Made by a program: the position numbers and the translations under genes. 64,000 nucleotides of DNA from contig NZ_CP110383.1 of NCBI RefSeq assembly GCF_026015965.1, forward strand, positions 1 to 64,000, given 5' to 3'. Positions within the stretch are counted from its first letter, which is position 1. Each line of letters opens with the position of its first letter. Below the pieces are notes generated by a model, which did not search any database, was not told the DNA's origin, and worked only from the letters and a program-made list of their open reading frames with translations. Of this stretch, positions 17,845-25,874 are shown piece by piece. The DNA comes from Selenomonas sputigena (GTDB lineage Bacteria; Bacillota; Negativicutes; Selenomonadales; Selenomonadaceae).

Positions 17845-18288
17845 TATGCCGAAGGGGATTTTTACGTTCGACGAAATAAAACGGCGATTGCAGCCAATTT
17901 TTACTAGCCATCGGATTCGTCAGGCGATTCTTTTTGGTTCTTTCGGCAAGGGGACGGCAACGCAAAAAAGCGATGTGGATTTATTGGTGGACAGCGATTT
18001 GCGCGGACTGAAATTCATGGGCTTCGTGGAGGAGTTGCGCGAAGCTTTGGATGATAAGGATATGGATGTGTTCGATGTCGCTCATATCGAGCCTAAGTCT
18101 CGGATTGTCGAGGAAATTAAGCAGACGGGGATCGAGATTTATGCGCGATAAGATCAGGAATCGCATCGTTCATGACTACGAGGGCGTGAATTTGCGGCTT
18201 ATTTGGGAGATTGTCTCTGACGACATGCCAGCGTTGCGATGCGAATTGAACGGTATGAAGAAGTGGTTTGGCGAGGGCGGACAGGTGT
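17818..18288. mobile_element. MNT-HEPN cassette bounded by 64-bp direct repeats
   Basis: The 471-bp segment between the two repeat copies carries an MNT nucleotidyltransferase and a HEPN remnant. It is visibly poorer in G+C than the ~60% surroundings. In the right copy the reading frame of DUF6339 would end in LFDGE and stop while overlapping the nitroreductase start, which looks like the original junction. Insertion with target duplication, or tandem duplication followed by replacement, would explain the arrangement. No transposase is present. Confidence 0.7.
17846..18151 (+). CDS. MNT-type nucleotidyltransferase (antitoxin-like)
   Basis: The protein is 101 aa with the minimal nucleotidyltransferase signature GSFGKGTATQKSDVDLLVD (about residues 32-50). 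In HEPN/MNT toxin-antitoxin pairs the MNT protein neutralises the HEPN ribonuclease, in some systems by AMPylating it. GGAGGG precedes ATG 17846. It sits inside the repeat-bounded cassette, and its stop overlaps the ATG of a shortened HEPN gene. It appears complete for its family. Confidence 0.88.
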   Translation: MPKGIFTFDEIKRRLQPIFTSHRIRQAILFGSFGKGTATQKSDVDLLVDSDLRGLKFMGFVEELREALDDKDMDVFDVAHIEPKSRIVEEIKQTGIEIYAR

Positions 18289-18293
18289 GCTGA
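18141..18293 (+). pseudogene. truncated HEPN toxin (C-terminal part only)
   Basis: The remaining 50 aa begin MRDKIRNRIVHDYEG, which contains the HEPN RNase motif Rx4-6H (RNRIVH), followed by the usual RLIWEIV helix. HEPN (DUF86) partners are normally 110-140 aa with this motif past the middle, so roughly the first 65-75 residues are missing. The remnant fuses directly onto the end of the MNT gene (11-bp overlap). The stop lies in the right repeat copy. The toxin is presumably inactive, although the motif itself survives. Confidence 0.75.
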
Positions 18294-18352
18294 CGCTCGT
18301 CGACATGCTCGCGCAGGAGGAGATCGAGAAACGGTTGGAAGGAGTGCTTTTC
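18289..18352 (+). repeat. 64-bp direct repeat, right copy
   Basis: Second copy of 17754-17817. It ends at the base before the ATG of the nitroreductase and supplies its ribosome site (GGAAGGAG). Confidence 0.97.
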
Positions 18353-18353
18353 G

Positions 18354-18857
18354 ATGGAGAATGACGTCGTGTTTCAGCGCCGCAGCATAAGGAAATATCA
18401 GGAGAGGCCGGTCGAGCCGGAGAAGGTCGAGCGCATCCTGCGTGCCGGGATGCAGGCGCCGTCCGCCTGCAATCAGCGGCCGTGGGAGTTCTTCGTCGTC
18501 GAGAACCGCGAAAAGATCGCCGCGCTCGCCAAGGTCACGCCCTATACGGGCTGCGCGGCAGGAGCGCCGCTCCTCTTAGCGCTCGTCTACCGTACGGAAG
18601 GCTTGACCGTGCCTCGCTTCTCGCACATCGACATGGCGGCGGCGCAGCAGAACATCTGGCTCGAAGCGACGTATCTCGGCCTCGGCGGCGTCTGGTTCGG
18701 CATTGCTCCCTACGAGGAGAACATGAAAAAGGTGGAAGAAATCCTCGAAATGCCCGCGAATCTCAAGGCATTCTCCCTCTTTGCCATCGGCTATCCGAAT
18801 GAGAGAAAGCTGCACGCAGACAGGTTTGAAGCAGAGCGAGTGCATTATGTGAGGTGA
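18354..18857 (+). CDS. nitroreductase family protein
   Basis: The protein is 167 aa with the FMN-binding nitroreductase pattern: RRSIRKYQERPV near the N terminus, APSACNQRPWEF (about residues 36-47) and AAQQNIWLEATYLGLGGVW. The family carries FMN and reduces nitro compounds, quinones or flavins with NAD(P)H. The gene probably once followed DUF6339 directly and is now separated by the cassette. A long terminator hairpin follows at 18926-18980. Confidence 0.9.
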   Translation: MENDVVFQRRSIRKYQERPVEPEKVERILRAGMQAPSACNQRPWEFFVVENREKIAALAKVTPYTGCAAGAPLLLALVYRTEGLTVPRFSHIDMAAAQQNIWLEATYLGLGGVWFGIAPYEENMKKVEEILEMPANLKAFSLFAIGYPNERKLHADRFEAERVHYVR

Positions 18858-18925
18858 GGACGGAGGGATTTGTCACTGTATGTATGGACGGGGTATGAGA
18901 CGCAGTGTACGAGAATATACATTTG

Positions 18926-18983
18926 AAAAGACGGGCTGTCATACGGAGCGGAAAAAGCTTCGTATGACAGCTCGTCTTTTCTG
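18926..18983 (+). terminator. terminator after nitroreductase
   Basis: A 20-bp imperfect stem (18926-18945 with 18961-18980) starts with an A-run and ends in TTTT. It closes the 14.4-18.9 kb operon. Confidence 0.85.
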
Positions 18984-19021
18984 CGCTTTCGAGGATTTTG
19001 TAAGATTTCTTGTCGTGCCCC

Positions 19022-19050
19022 TTGACAGTGCAGGCGGAGATTCGTATAAT
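19022..19050 (+). promoter_or_regulatory. consensus promoter of dicarboxylate symporter
   Basis: Perfect TTGACA (19022-19027), 17 bp, perfect TATAAT (19045-19050). The resulting leader is about 100 nt and contains two small hairpins (ACCGC/GCGGT and GGCGGGAGG/CTTCCTGCC). Confidence 0.9.
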
Positions 19051-19160
19051 ATAAACCATACTGATTTTATATGAATTATCAACCGCCTACTTCTGAGGAA
19101 GCGGTGATTGGTTTGTCGACGTGGCGGGAGGCTTCCTGCCATGCAGAAAGAAGGGGTATC

Positions 19161-20471
19161 ATGTCGGAAGAAAAGAATCATGCAGCCGTCGAGGAGACGG
19201 CGCAGGCGGCGATCGCAAAGAGCCGCCAAAACGGACAGGGCAAGCAGTTTGTCCTGTGGTTTCTCGCGCTCATTGTCGGCGCCGGCCTTGGCTGGCTGAA
19301 CGTCGGGCCTTTGAACGAATTGTTTGATTTTGTCGCAACGGTATTCACGCGCCTCTTTCAGTTCATCGCCGTGCCGACCATCGCTCTCGCTGTCATCACG
19401 ACGCTTGCGGCGCTTGGCGCGAAGAAGGATACGGGACGCATCTTTGCCCATGCTGTCACTTATACACTGTTGACGACCATTTCGGCGGCGACTGTCGGAC
19501 TTGCACTCTATGTGTGGATAGCGCCGGGCAACTTGCCCGCTGAGATCATCGGAGCAGGTACGGCCGATGTGCCGCAGAAGCTTGGGACGCTTTCCTACTA
19601 TGACCACATCCTTTCGGTCATTCCGAACAATTTGCTGCAGCCGTTCCTCTCGGGCAATGTGCTCTCCGTCATGTTGATTGCGGCATCTGTCGGGCTGGCG
19701 CTCGCCTTCATGCCAAAGACGGAAAATCGTGCCGTGCTGTTGAAGGCGCTCCATGGCGCACAGGAGCTTCTCTTCACACTGATCCGTGCACTGCTCTACG
19801 TTCTGCCCGTCGGCATCCTAGCATTTGCCGCGCAGCTATCGGCACAGATCGAAGCTGGTGTCATCGTCGGTGCGCTCGGCAAGTATACGGCTGTCGTCCT
19901 CGGCGGCAATCTCATCCAGTTTTTCATCATCCTGCCGCTCTTCCTCCTCGTGCGCGGCCTCAATCCGCTCCATGTCTTCCGCAAGATGGCGCCGGCCGTC
20001 ACTGTGGCGCTCTTTACGAAGAGCTCGGCGGGCACTTTGCCCGTGACGTTGGCTTCGGCGGAGAAGAATCTCAAGGTGAATCCGACTGTCTCGCGCTTCG
20101 TCCTGCCGATCTGCACGACGATCAACATGAACGGCTGCGCGGCCTTCATCCTCGTGACCTCGCTCTTCGTCATGCAGAATGCGGGCTTTGAGATTACGCT
20201 CGGCACGATGGTCACGTGGCTCTTCGTCGCCGTCCTCGCCGCCGTCGGTAATGCGGGCGTGCCCATGGGCTGCTACTTCCTGACGCTCTCCTTGATGTCC
20301 TCGCTCGGTGCGCCCTTGGGGCTTATGGGCGTGATTCTCCCCATCTACACGATCATCGACATGATCGAGACGGCGGAGAACGTCTGGTCTGATGCCGCCG
20401 TCTGTGCCATGACGGATCACGATCTCGAAGGAACGCTCGACGACGAAGAGGTACACCCAGCGGAAATTTGA
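19161..20471 (+). CDS. dicarboxylate/amino acid:cation symporter
   Basis: The protein is 436 aa in the DAACS (SLC1-like) family. Seen are eight or more membrane helices, a serine-rich re-entrant region (KSSAGTLPVTLASAE) and the conserved TTINMNGCA motif in the transport core. These carriers take up C4-dicarboxylates, glutamate, serine or similar substrates with Na+ or H+. The exact substrate is not evident. ATG 19161 follows AGAAGGGG. The in-frame ATG at 19071 lies right at the predicted transcript start and lacks a ribosome site. It is a single gene with a consensus promoter. Confidence 0.88.
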   Translation: MSEEKNHAAVEETAQAAIAKSRQNGQGKQFVLWFLALIVGAGLGWLNVGPLNELFDFVATVFTRLFQFIAVPTIALAVITTLAALGAKKDTGRIFAHAVTYTLLTTISAATVGLALYVWIAPGNLPAEIIGAGTADVPQKLGTLSYYDHILSVIPNNLLQPFLSGNVLSVMLIAASVGLALAFMPKTENRAVLLKALHGAQELLFTLIRALLYVLPVGILAFAAQLSAQIEAGVIVGALGKYTAVVLGGNLIQFFIILPLFLLVRGLNPLHVFRKMAPAVTVALFTKSSAGTLPVTLASAEKNLKVNPTVSRFVLPICTTINMNGCAAFILVTSLFVMQNAGFEITLGTMVTWLFVAVLAAVGNAGVPMGCYFLTLSLMSSLGAPLGLMGVILPIYTIIDMIETAENVWSDAAVCAMTDHDLEGTLDDEEVHPAEI

Positions 20472-20490
20472 AGGAAGCACGAAGGCGCCC

Positions 20491-21672
20491 TCAGCCGTTT
20501 TTGACGTTGCTGTAGAAGACGATTGCGCCGAGCGCGTAGCCGGTGAGCATGAGAACTGCCATGGGAATCGCCGTATGGTCTCCTGCGATGCCGACGAGGG
20601 GCATCATGACGCCGCCGAGCACCATGGAGAAGAAGCCGATGAGAGCCGACGCTGCACCCGCGTTCCTGCCCTGGCGTGAGAGCGCGAGCGAGAAGCTCGC
20701 CGTTCCCATGACGGAGAGCGGCACGACGGTGATGAAGAGCAGGACGATGGTGAGCGCGAGCGGGGCGAATCCCGCAAGGAGGGAGGCAAGGAGGAGCGCA
20801 CTGCCGACGAGCGGTACGAGGAGCGAGGCCTTGAGCATGGAGATGTCCTTGACGCGTCCGGCGAGGCGTGCGGGCAGGAGTCCCGCGAGGAAGAGTCCCG
20901 TGCCGATGCCGCCGAAGATCAGGCTGTAGCCTTGCGCCGAGACGCCGTAGATGTTCTGAAAGACGAAGGAAGAGCCGGCGATGTAGGAGAAGAACGCGCC
21001 GAAGACGAAACACTGCACGAGGCAGTGGCCGAGAAAGTAGCGGTCGCGAAGGAGCGTGGGAAAGGCATGGAAACTCGCCGTCATGCTCTTTTGGCGCTTC
21101 CCTTCGGCCAGCGTCTCACGCGTTTTGAGCGTCCAGACGGCGAGGAGGACGCCGATGGCGGCGAGCACGGCGAAGACGATGCGCCACGAGGAGAAGACGA
21201 GGAGCTGTCCGCCGGCGACGGGAGCGAGGATCGGCGCGAGTCCGTTCACGAGCATGAGGATGGACAAGAAGCGCGTGAGCTCGACGCCCTCGGCTACGTC
21301 ACGCGCGATGGCACGCGCGATGACGATGCCGCTCGCGCCCGCAAATCCCTGCAGAAAGCGCAGTGCGAGAAAAGGTTCGATAGAGCTTGCGTAGAAGCAG
21401 CCCGCCGAGACGAGAGCGAAGGCGACCATGCCCGCAAAGAGCGGCCGTTTGCGCCCGTACATATCGCTCAAAGCCCCGAGGAAGATCTGCCCGATGGCCA
21501 TGCCGAGCAGCGTCATCGTCAAAGTCAGCTGCGTCGCCGAGGTCGAGGCGGAAAATTCTGCTGAAAGCTCGGGCAGAGCAGGCAGGTACATGTCGGTCGC
21601 CAGCGGCGCCATAGCCGACATTATGCCTAGAAAAATAGTCAGGCTTATGCGACGGAGTTTTGTCGTTTTCAT
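20491..21672 (-). CDS. Bcr/CflA family multidrug efflux MFS transporter
   Basis: The protein is about 393 aa with twelve predicted membrane helices. The start region MSAMAPLATDMYLPALPEL is the hallmark of Bcr/CflA drug-H+ antiporters, and the loop GALSDMYGRKRP is the MFS motif A. ATG 21672 (AGAAAGAAG upstream) is preferred. ATG 21702 is a possible alternative. The gene is convergent with the symporter and diverges from the ncRNA promoter at 21781. Confidence 0.9.
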   Translation of the reverse strand: MKTTKLRRISLTIFLGIMSAMAPLATDMYLPALPELSAEFSASTSATQLTLTMTLLGMAIGQIFLGALSDMYGRKRPLFAGMVAFALVSAGCFYASSIEPFLALRFLQGFAGASGIVIARAIARDVAEGVELTRFLSILMLVNGLAPILAPVAGGQLLVFSSWRIVFAVLAAIGVLLAVWTLKTRETLAEGKRQKSMTASFHAFPTLLRDRYFLGHCLVQCFVFGAFFSYIAGSSFVFQNIYGVSAQGYSLIFGGIGTGLFLAGLLPARLAGRVKDISMLKASLLVPLVGSALLLASLLAGFAPLALTIVLLFITVVPLSVMGTASFSLALSRQGRNAGAASALIGFFSMVLGGVMMPLVGIAGDHTAIPMAVLMLTGYALGAIVFYSNVKNG

Positions 21673-21780
21673 AAGTACACTTCTTTCTAGCAGATATTCC
21701 ATTAAAATACAGAGGGAACAGGGTTTCCCAGTTCGAGGGTCGTCGGATTGAAAAAAATTAGAAATCGTTGGCTTTATCCC

Positions 21781-21809
21781 TTGACTAAACCATTGTCCTA
21801 GAGTATAAT
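21781..21809 (+). promoter_or_regulatory. strong promoter of orphan ncRNA
   Basis: TTGACT (21781-21786), 17 bp, TATAAT (21804-21809). Start predicted near 21816. Confidence 0.85.
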
Positions 21810-21815
21810 TAAAAA

Positions 21816-22105
21816 CAAGAACAGAAGCTCCGTCGGACTTCCGGAAAAGCGGGATACGACGGAAGCCCAAGGGATGTCCTCCGCCATAGGGGACAACAAT
21901 CGGGTGGAGCCGAGGATTGGAACTGACCTCGCACAGCGTGCAGTACATTCGTACAAATCGATGGCTTTCAGCAGCCCGCGTCTCCCTTACAGGAGAAGCA
22001 CGATGCACACGGCGCGGATCAAGCCGCTCTTGGTACCCGTGGGGAGGACGTCCCGTCCAAGACCTCATCCCTTCATTTGCGCCGCGTTCTGCGGCGCCTT
22101 TTTTT
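21816..22105 (+). ncRNA. orphan structured ncRNA of about 290 nt
   Basis: A near-consensus promoter and a strong terminator (22080-22098 plus T7) delimit a transcript with no credible ORF and no downstream plus-strand gene before 23.8 kb, so it is not an mRNA leader. Visible pairings include CTCCGCC with GGGTGGAG around 21879-21908, GGACTTCC (21836-21843) with GGACGTCC (22046-22053) closing the ends, and a GTAC hairpin near 21942-21955. It lacks the diagnostic words of SRP RNA, tmRNA and RNase P RNA and is long for 6S RNA. The class is unknown. Confidence 0.65.
22080..22105 (+). terminator. terminator of orphan ncRNA
   Basis: GCGCCGC (22080-22086) pairs with GCGGCGC (22092-22098), followed by seven T. 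Confidence 0.85.
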
Positions 22106-22130
22106 GTTTGTGCAGAACCGTAAATAGAAA

Positions 22131-22157
22131 GAAGGGACGGGAAAGCCCCGCCCCTTC
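22131..22157 (-). terminator. terminator of acyl-CoA ligase gene
   Basis: On the minus strand GAAGGGGCGGG pairs with CCCGTCCCTTC, followed by TTTCTATTT. Confidence 0.7.
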
Positions 22158-22199
22158 CTCGCTTGCCGCCCTGCGCGGCATTTTCTTTTTGTGTGGGCC

Positions 22200-23678
22200 T
22201 CACTTATCCTCGCGATAGAGGCGTGCGATCTCGCGCTTGGCAATCTTTCCGGTCGAGGTGCGCGGCATTTCAGGAATCTGGCAGAACTCGCGCGGCACCT
22301 TGTAGACGGCGAGATTCTTCTGCAAGAACTTCTTCAAGGTGCGCATGTCGACCTCTTCGTTCTTCTTGACCGTGTAGTAGCAGGCGCCCGCCTGCCCGCG
22401 CAGAGGATCGGGAATGGCGATGACGGCGGCGTCCTCGATGCCGGGGAAGGAGTAGACGAGCTCTTCGATCTCGCGCGGGTAGACGTTCTCGCCCATGCTG
22501 ATGATCATGTCCTTGATGCGGTCGACGATGTAGACGAAGCCGTCCTCGTCCATGCGCGCGATGTCGCCCGTATGCAGCCAGCCGTCCTTGAGTGCACGAG
22601 CCGTCGCCTCGTCCTGATGCCAGTAGCCCTTCATGACGGTTGGCCCTTTGACGAGCAGCTCGCCCGCCATGCCTCGTGCGAGTTCCGTGCCGTCGGTGTT
22701 GGCGATGATGACCTCAAGCCCCTTCATGGGCACGCCGATAGAGCCGGGGCGGTAGTGACGCGGCGAGTCCATCGTGACGACGGGAGAGGCCTCGGAGAGT
22801 CCATAGACCTCGTAGATCGTGAGGCCGAACTTTTCGCGGTAGGCGGCAGCGATTTCCTGCGGCAGCGCCGTGCCGCCGATGCCCGTCAGGCGAAGGCTCT
22901 TGAGGTCTTCCGCATCTGCCTGACGCGTGAGGATGGCGCAGACGGAAGGCACGGCGTACATGATAGTGACCTTCTCGTCGCGGATGGCGCGGATCGTCTC
23001 CTTGGGCATGAAGCCGTTGACGATGACGATCGTGCCGCCGGCTGTGAGCGTCGCAAGGACGGAGCACGTCCAGGCAAAGCAGTGGTACATCGGCAGCACG
23101 CAGAGAACCTTGTCGTTCGGCGTGATGGAGTGATGCTCCATGACCTGATGCGCGTTCGTGCACTGGTTTCGATGACTGAGTACGGCGCCCTTGGGGGCGC
23201 CTGTCGTGCCCGAGGTGTAGATGATGACGCAGGGATTTTCCTCTGAGAAGATGTTCGAAAGCTTCGGCGCGGGCATGGCGCTTGCGGGCTTCATGACGTC
23301 GAGGAGGGGCAGCTGATGAAGCTCACCGCCGTATCCCTGCTGTCCGAGGTGGGATTCGAGGGGAAGCTCCTTTTCCGTCACGAGGTGACGCACGCCCGCG
23401 TCCTTGATGATGTAGGCGACTTCGCGCACGCTGAGCTGGTAGTTGAGCGGGACGGCGACAGCGCCGAGCGAGTTCACAGCGAGGTAGGCGATGAGGAGTT
23501 CGACGCGGTTATGGGAAAAGAGCGCGACGTGGTCGTGCGCACGGATTCCGGCGGCGTAGAAGCGGTCACGCGAGGCTCTCAGGGCTTCGCGCAGTTCGTC
23601 GTAAGTGATGCGGCGACCGCGGTCGATGACGGCGATGTCTTCGCCGCGCCCGTTTTGCAAGATTTCGTGCAGTAGCAT
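22200..23678 (-). CDS. AMP-dependent acyl-CoA synthetase/ligase
   Basis: The protein is about 492 aa in the ANL superfamily, activating a carboxylic acid with ATP and joining it to CoA. Motifs seen are the P-loop IIYTSGTTGAPKGAVLSHRN (about residues 151-170), YGLSEASPVVT, the hinge GWLHTGDIARMDEDGF and the C-terminal STGKIAKREI with the catalytic Lys. It resembles long-chain fatty acid-CoA ligases. ATG 23678 is chosen because AAAGGA sits 8 nt upstream. ATG 23687 overlaps that site. It has its own promoter and terminator. Confidence 0.92.
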   Translation of the reverse strand: MLLHEILQNGRGEDIAVIDRGRRITYDELREALRASRDRFYAAGIRAHDHVALFSHNRVELLIAYLAVNSLGAVAVPLNYQLSVREVAYIIKDAGVRHLVTEKELPLESHLGQQGYGGELHQLPLLDVMKPASAMPAPKLSNIFSEENPCVIIYTSGTTGAPKGAVLSHRNQCTNAHQVMEHHSITPNDKVLCVLPMYHCFAWTCSVLATLTAGGTIVIVNGFMPKETIRAIRDEKVTIMYAVPSVCAILTRQADAEDLKSLRLTGIGGTALPQEIAAAYREKFGLTIYEVYGLSEASPVVTMDSPRHYRPGSIGVPMKGLEVIIANTDGTELARGMAGELLVKGPTVMKGYWHQDEATARALKDGWLHTGDIARMDEDGFVYIVDRIKDMIISMGENVYPREIEELVYSFPGIEDAAVIAIPDPLRGQAGACYYTVKKNEEVDMRTLKKFLQKNLAVYKVPREFCQIPEMPRTSTGKIAKREIARLYREDK

Positions 23679-23722
23679 GGAACACATCCTTTATCTCTGA
23701 AAAAAACATTGCTCATAGCTGA

Positions 23723-23751
23723 ATTTTAAGGCCTAAAGGTCTATAAGTCAA
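23723..23751 (-). promoter_or_regulatory. acyl-CoA ligase promoter
   Basis: On the minus strand TTGACT (23751-23746), 17 bp, TAAAAT (23728-23723). Confidence 0.85.
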
Positions 23752-23772
23752 CTGAAATTATCATTGTATGGA

Positions 23773-23801
23773 TTGACAAAAACGGTGTTCGATGCTAGAT
23801 T
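23773..23801 (+). promoter_or_regulatory. promoter of sugar-binding lipoprotein
   Basis: TTGACA (23773-23778), 17 bp, TAGATT (23796-23801). It is back-to-back with the acyl-CoA ligase promoter. Confidence 0.7.
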
Positions 23802-23877
23802 TAAGATAGTATTAAGTTATGCCTTGGATAGTGGATGTTTATGCTTGTATCAAGGAGTGCGAAAAGGAGAGAGCGAT

Positions 23878-24906
23878 ATGAGGAAAATCTTTGCCTTGCT
23901 GCTTGCTGCATTCGTGGCGATTGCAGCTGCGGGGTGTACGACGAATGGGCAGGACGCGAGCAAGGTCGGCAGCGCAGAACCGGGTTCCGGAAACCGCAAG
24001 ATCACGATGGGCTACTCGCAGATCGGCGCCCAGTCCACATGGCGCGCCGCGCATACGGCGTCGATCAAGCAGGCAGCGGAGGACGCGGGCATCGAGCTGC
24101 AGTTCTCCAACGCGGAACTCAAGCAGGAGAATCAGATTCGGGCGATCCGCTCGTTCATCGCGCAGAAGGTCGACATCATCGCCTTCTCGCCCATCGTGGC
24201 GACGGGTTGGGATGAGGTGCTGAAGGAAGCGAAGGCGGCGAAGATTCCCGTGATCATCGTCGATCGCGACCTTCAGACGAACGACGATAGCCTCTACGTC
24301 ATGCGCATCGGCACGGATTCCGTGCGCGAAGGGCGCGAGGCGTTCCGCTGGCTCGACGGCTATATGTTGGCCAAAGGGAAGAAGCCGCGCGACGGCGGTG
24401 CGAAGTTCAACATCGCCGAGATCAAAGGCCCTGCAGGTTCGTCCGTTGTCGAGCGACGCGACACGGGCTTTCGCGATGAGATGACGGCATCGCCGAACAA
24501 GGACGCCTATGAGATTCTCGTCGCACAGAACTCGACGTTCCAGAAGGACGGCGGCAAGCAGGTCATGACGGAGATGCTTAAGAACTACAAGGACAAGATC
24601 GACATTCTCTTCGCGCAGAACGACGATATGGCGCTCGGTGCGATCGAGGCGATCGAGGCGGCGGGATTGAAGCCCGGACAGGACATCGTGATCGTTTCGT
24701 GCGACGGCACGCGTGCGATCTTCCAGGCGATGATCGACGGCAAGAGCAACTGCACCGTCGAAGGCAACCCGCTGCAGGGGCCGCTCTTGATGGAGATGGC
24801 GAAGAAGGTTTTAGCCGGCGAGAAGGTCGAGCGCACGGTCTTCGTCAAGGACAGCGTCTATCCGGCAGAAATCGCCCCGATGGCGATACAGGAAAGAAAA
24901 TATTGA
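23878..24906 (+). CDS. sugar ABC transporter substrate-binding lipoprotein (YtfQ-like)
   Basis: The protein is 342 aa with a lipoprotein signal (AIAAAGC, Cys19) and a periplasmic-binding-protein type 1 fold. GYSQIGAQSTWRAAHTASI, the QKVDIIAFSPIVATGWDEVL segment and IIVDRD match the YtfQ-like group, whose E. coli member binds galactofuranose. ATG 23878 follows AAGGAGAG. No permease or ATPase gene is nearby, so it is either an orphan binding protein serving a distant transporter or a chemoreceptor ligand binder. It is a single gene closed by a terminator at 24912-24950. Confidence 0.88.
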   Translation: MRKIFALLLAAFVAIAAAGCTTNGQDASKVGSAEPGSGNRKITMGYSQIGAQSTWRAAHTASIKQAAEDAGIELQFSNAELKQENQIRAIRSFIAQKVDIIAFSPIVATGWDEVLKEAKAAKIPVIIVDRDLQTNDDSLYVMRIGTDSVREGREAFRWLDGYMLAKGKKPRDGGAKFNIAEIKGPAGSSVVERRDTGFRDEMTASPNKDAYEILVAQNSTFQKDGGKQVMTEMLKNYKDKIDILFAQNDDMALGAIEAIEAAGLKPGQDIVIVSCDGTRAIFQAMIDGKSNCTVEGNPLQGPLLMEMAKKVLAGEKVERTVFVKDSVYPAEIAPMAIQERKY

Positions 24907-24911
24907 TGGGA

Positions 24912-24951
24912 GGGGCTGTCGCACATGCATTGCTGTGCAACAGTCCCTTTT
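24912..24951 (+). terminator. terminator of sugar-binding lipoprotein
   Basis: Arms 24912-24925 and 24934-24947 pair, followed by TTTTC. Confidence 0.75.
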
Positions 24952-25016
24952 CGTTGAAAACGGAAAGGGAAATGTGATATAGTGGCAGTTAGGGGAAGAT
25001 TTTTGAAGGAGGCGGC

Positions 25017-25238
25017 ATGATGGCAACAGATGCAATCACGGATGAAATGGTCGTGCGACGTGTTGATGCGGCGGTGCGTATTGCGCTTGAGAAGAACAAG
25101 GCTATGGGGGTGCCAAGCATCGTCTATGATCGCAAGACGCAGAAAATCTATGAACTGAGAAGTGATGGCACGCGCGTCCCCGTGGCGGAGCGTGCGCGGA
25201 AGGGGCGTTATGGTGAGCAGCACGCGGAAGAAACCTGA
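25017..25238 (+). CDS. small protein, probable antitoxin of the zeta-like toxin
   Basis: The protein is 73 aa, highly charged, mostly helical at the N terminus, ending in a short strand (IYELRSDGTRVPV). AGGAGG precedes ATG 25017. Its 3' end overlaps a zeta-toxin-like gene by 29 bp. Small proteins in this position commonly neutralise the zeta kinase. The fold cannot be assigned to the epsilon family from sequence alone, so the antitoxin role is inferred from context. Confidence 0.65.
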   Translation: MMATDAITDEMVVRRVDAAVRIALEKNKAMGVPSIVYDRKTQKIYELRSDGTRVPVAERARKGRYGEQHAEET

Positions 25239-25815
25239 AATTGTCCTTTTCGCCGGCCCTAATGGATCGGGCAAGAGTACGTTTACAGAGGTTCTGCGTC
25301 CCATTATGGACTATATCAATGCCGATGAAATCAAGAAGAATCTTAAATGCAGCGACATCAAGGCTGCGCAGATCGCAGAACATCAGCGCGAAGAATGTCT
25401 AAGCAAGCTGCGCGATTTTTGCTTCGAAACAGTGCTCTCCACATCACGCAATCTGTATTTGCTTGAGCGGGCAAGGGATGCGGGCTATTTTATTCGTTGC
25501 TATTATGTTTTGACTGCAGATCCACGAATCAATGTATACCGTGTGAAGATGCGCGTAGCTTCAGGAGGGCACGATGTTCCAGAAGAGAAAATCTATACGC
25601 GCTATGATCGTGCTATGGCTCTTGTTCCTGCGGTCGTAGCGGTGAGTGACATTTGCCATATTTACGACAATTCGGAGGCGCAGGCATTCCGTATTTTTAA
25701 GAAGCGAAAGGATGTGTGCTTTTTTGATGAATGCGATGATTGGAGAAGGAAAAATATTGAGATTTTAACAGGGATTGCGAATATGGAGCGGAAAAACTTG
25801 AATCATCGCATGTAG
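25210..25815 (+). CDS. zeta toxin family P-loop kinase
   Basis: The protein is 201 aa with Walker A FAGPNGSGKST (about residues 14-24), the zeta signature YINADEIKKNL and a conserved E-C-L/FETVLST segment. Zeta toxins phosphorylate UDP-N-acetylglucosamine and poison cell-wall synthesis, although many short chromosomal members are uncharacterised kinases. ATG 25210 is within the upstream gene and has AGGGG at 25201. G+C content is below that of the neighbours, which fits acquisition. A terminator follows at 25875. Confidence 0.82.
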   Translation: MVSSTRKKPEIVLFAGPNGSGKSTFTEVLRPIMDYINADEIKKNLKCSDIKAAQIAEHQREECLSKLRDFCFETVLSTSRNLYLLERARDAGYFIRCYYVLTADPRINVYRVKMRVASGGHDVPEEKIYTRYDRAMALVPAVVAVSDICHIYDNSEAQAFRIFKKRKDVCFFDECDDWRRKNIEILTGIANMERKNLNHRM

Positions 25816-25874
25816 TTTGCATGAGAAAGCCAATCGGTCTGCACTTTCGGCTTGACCTGTTGGGGATTCATAAG

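Noticed and set aside
21816-22105. SRP RNA, tmRNA or RNase P RNA at the orphan ncRNA locus
   Set aside because: The GGAAGGAAGCAGCC-type SRP motif, the tmRNA acceptor/tag pattern and the RNase P GAGGAAAGTCC core are all absent.
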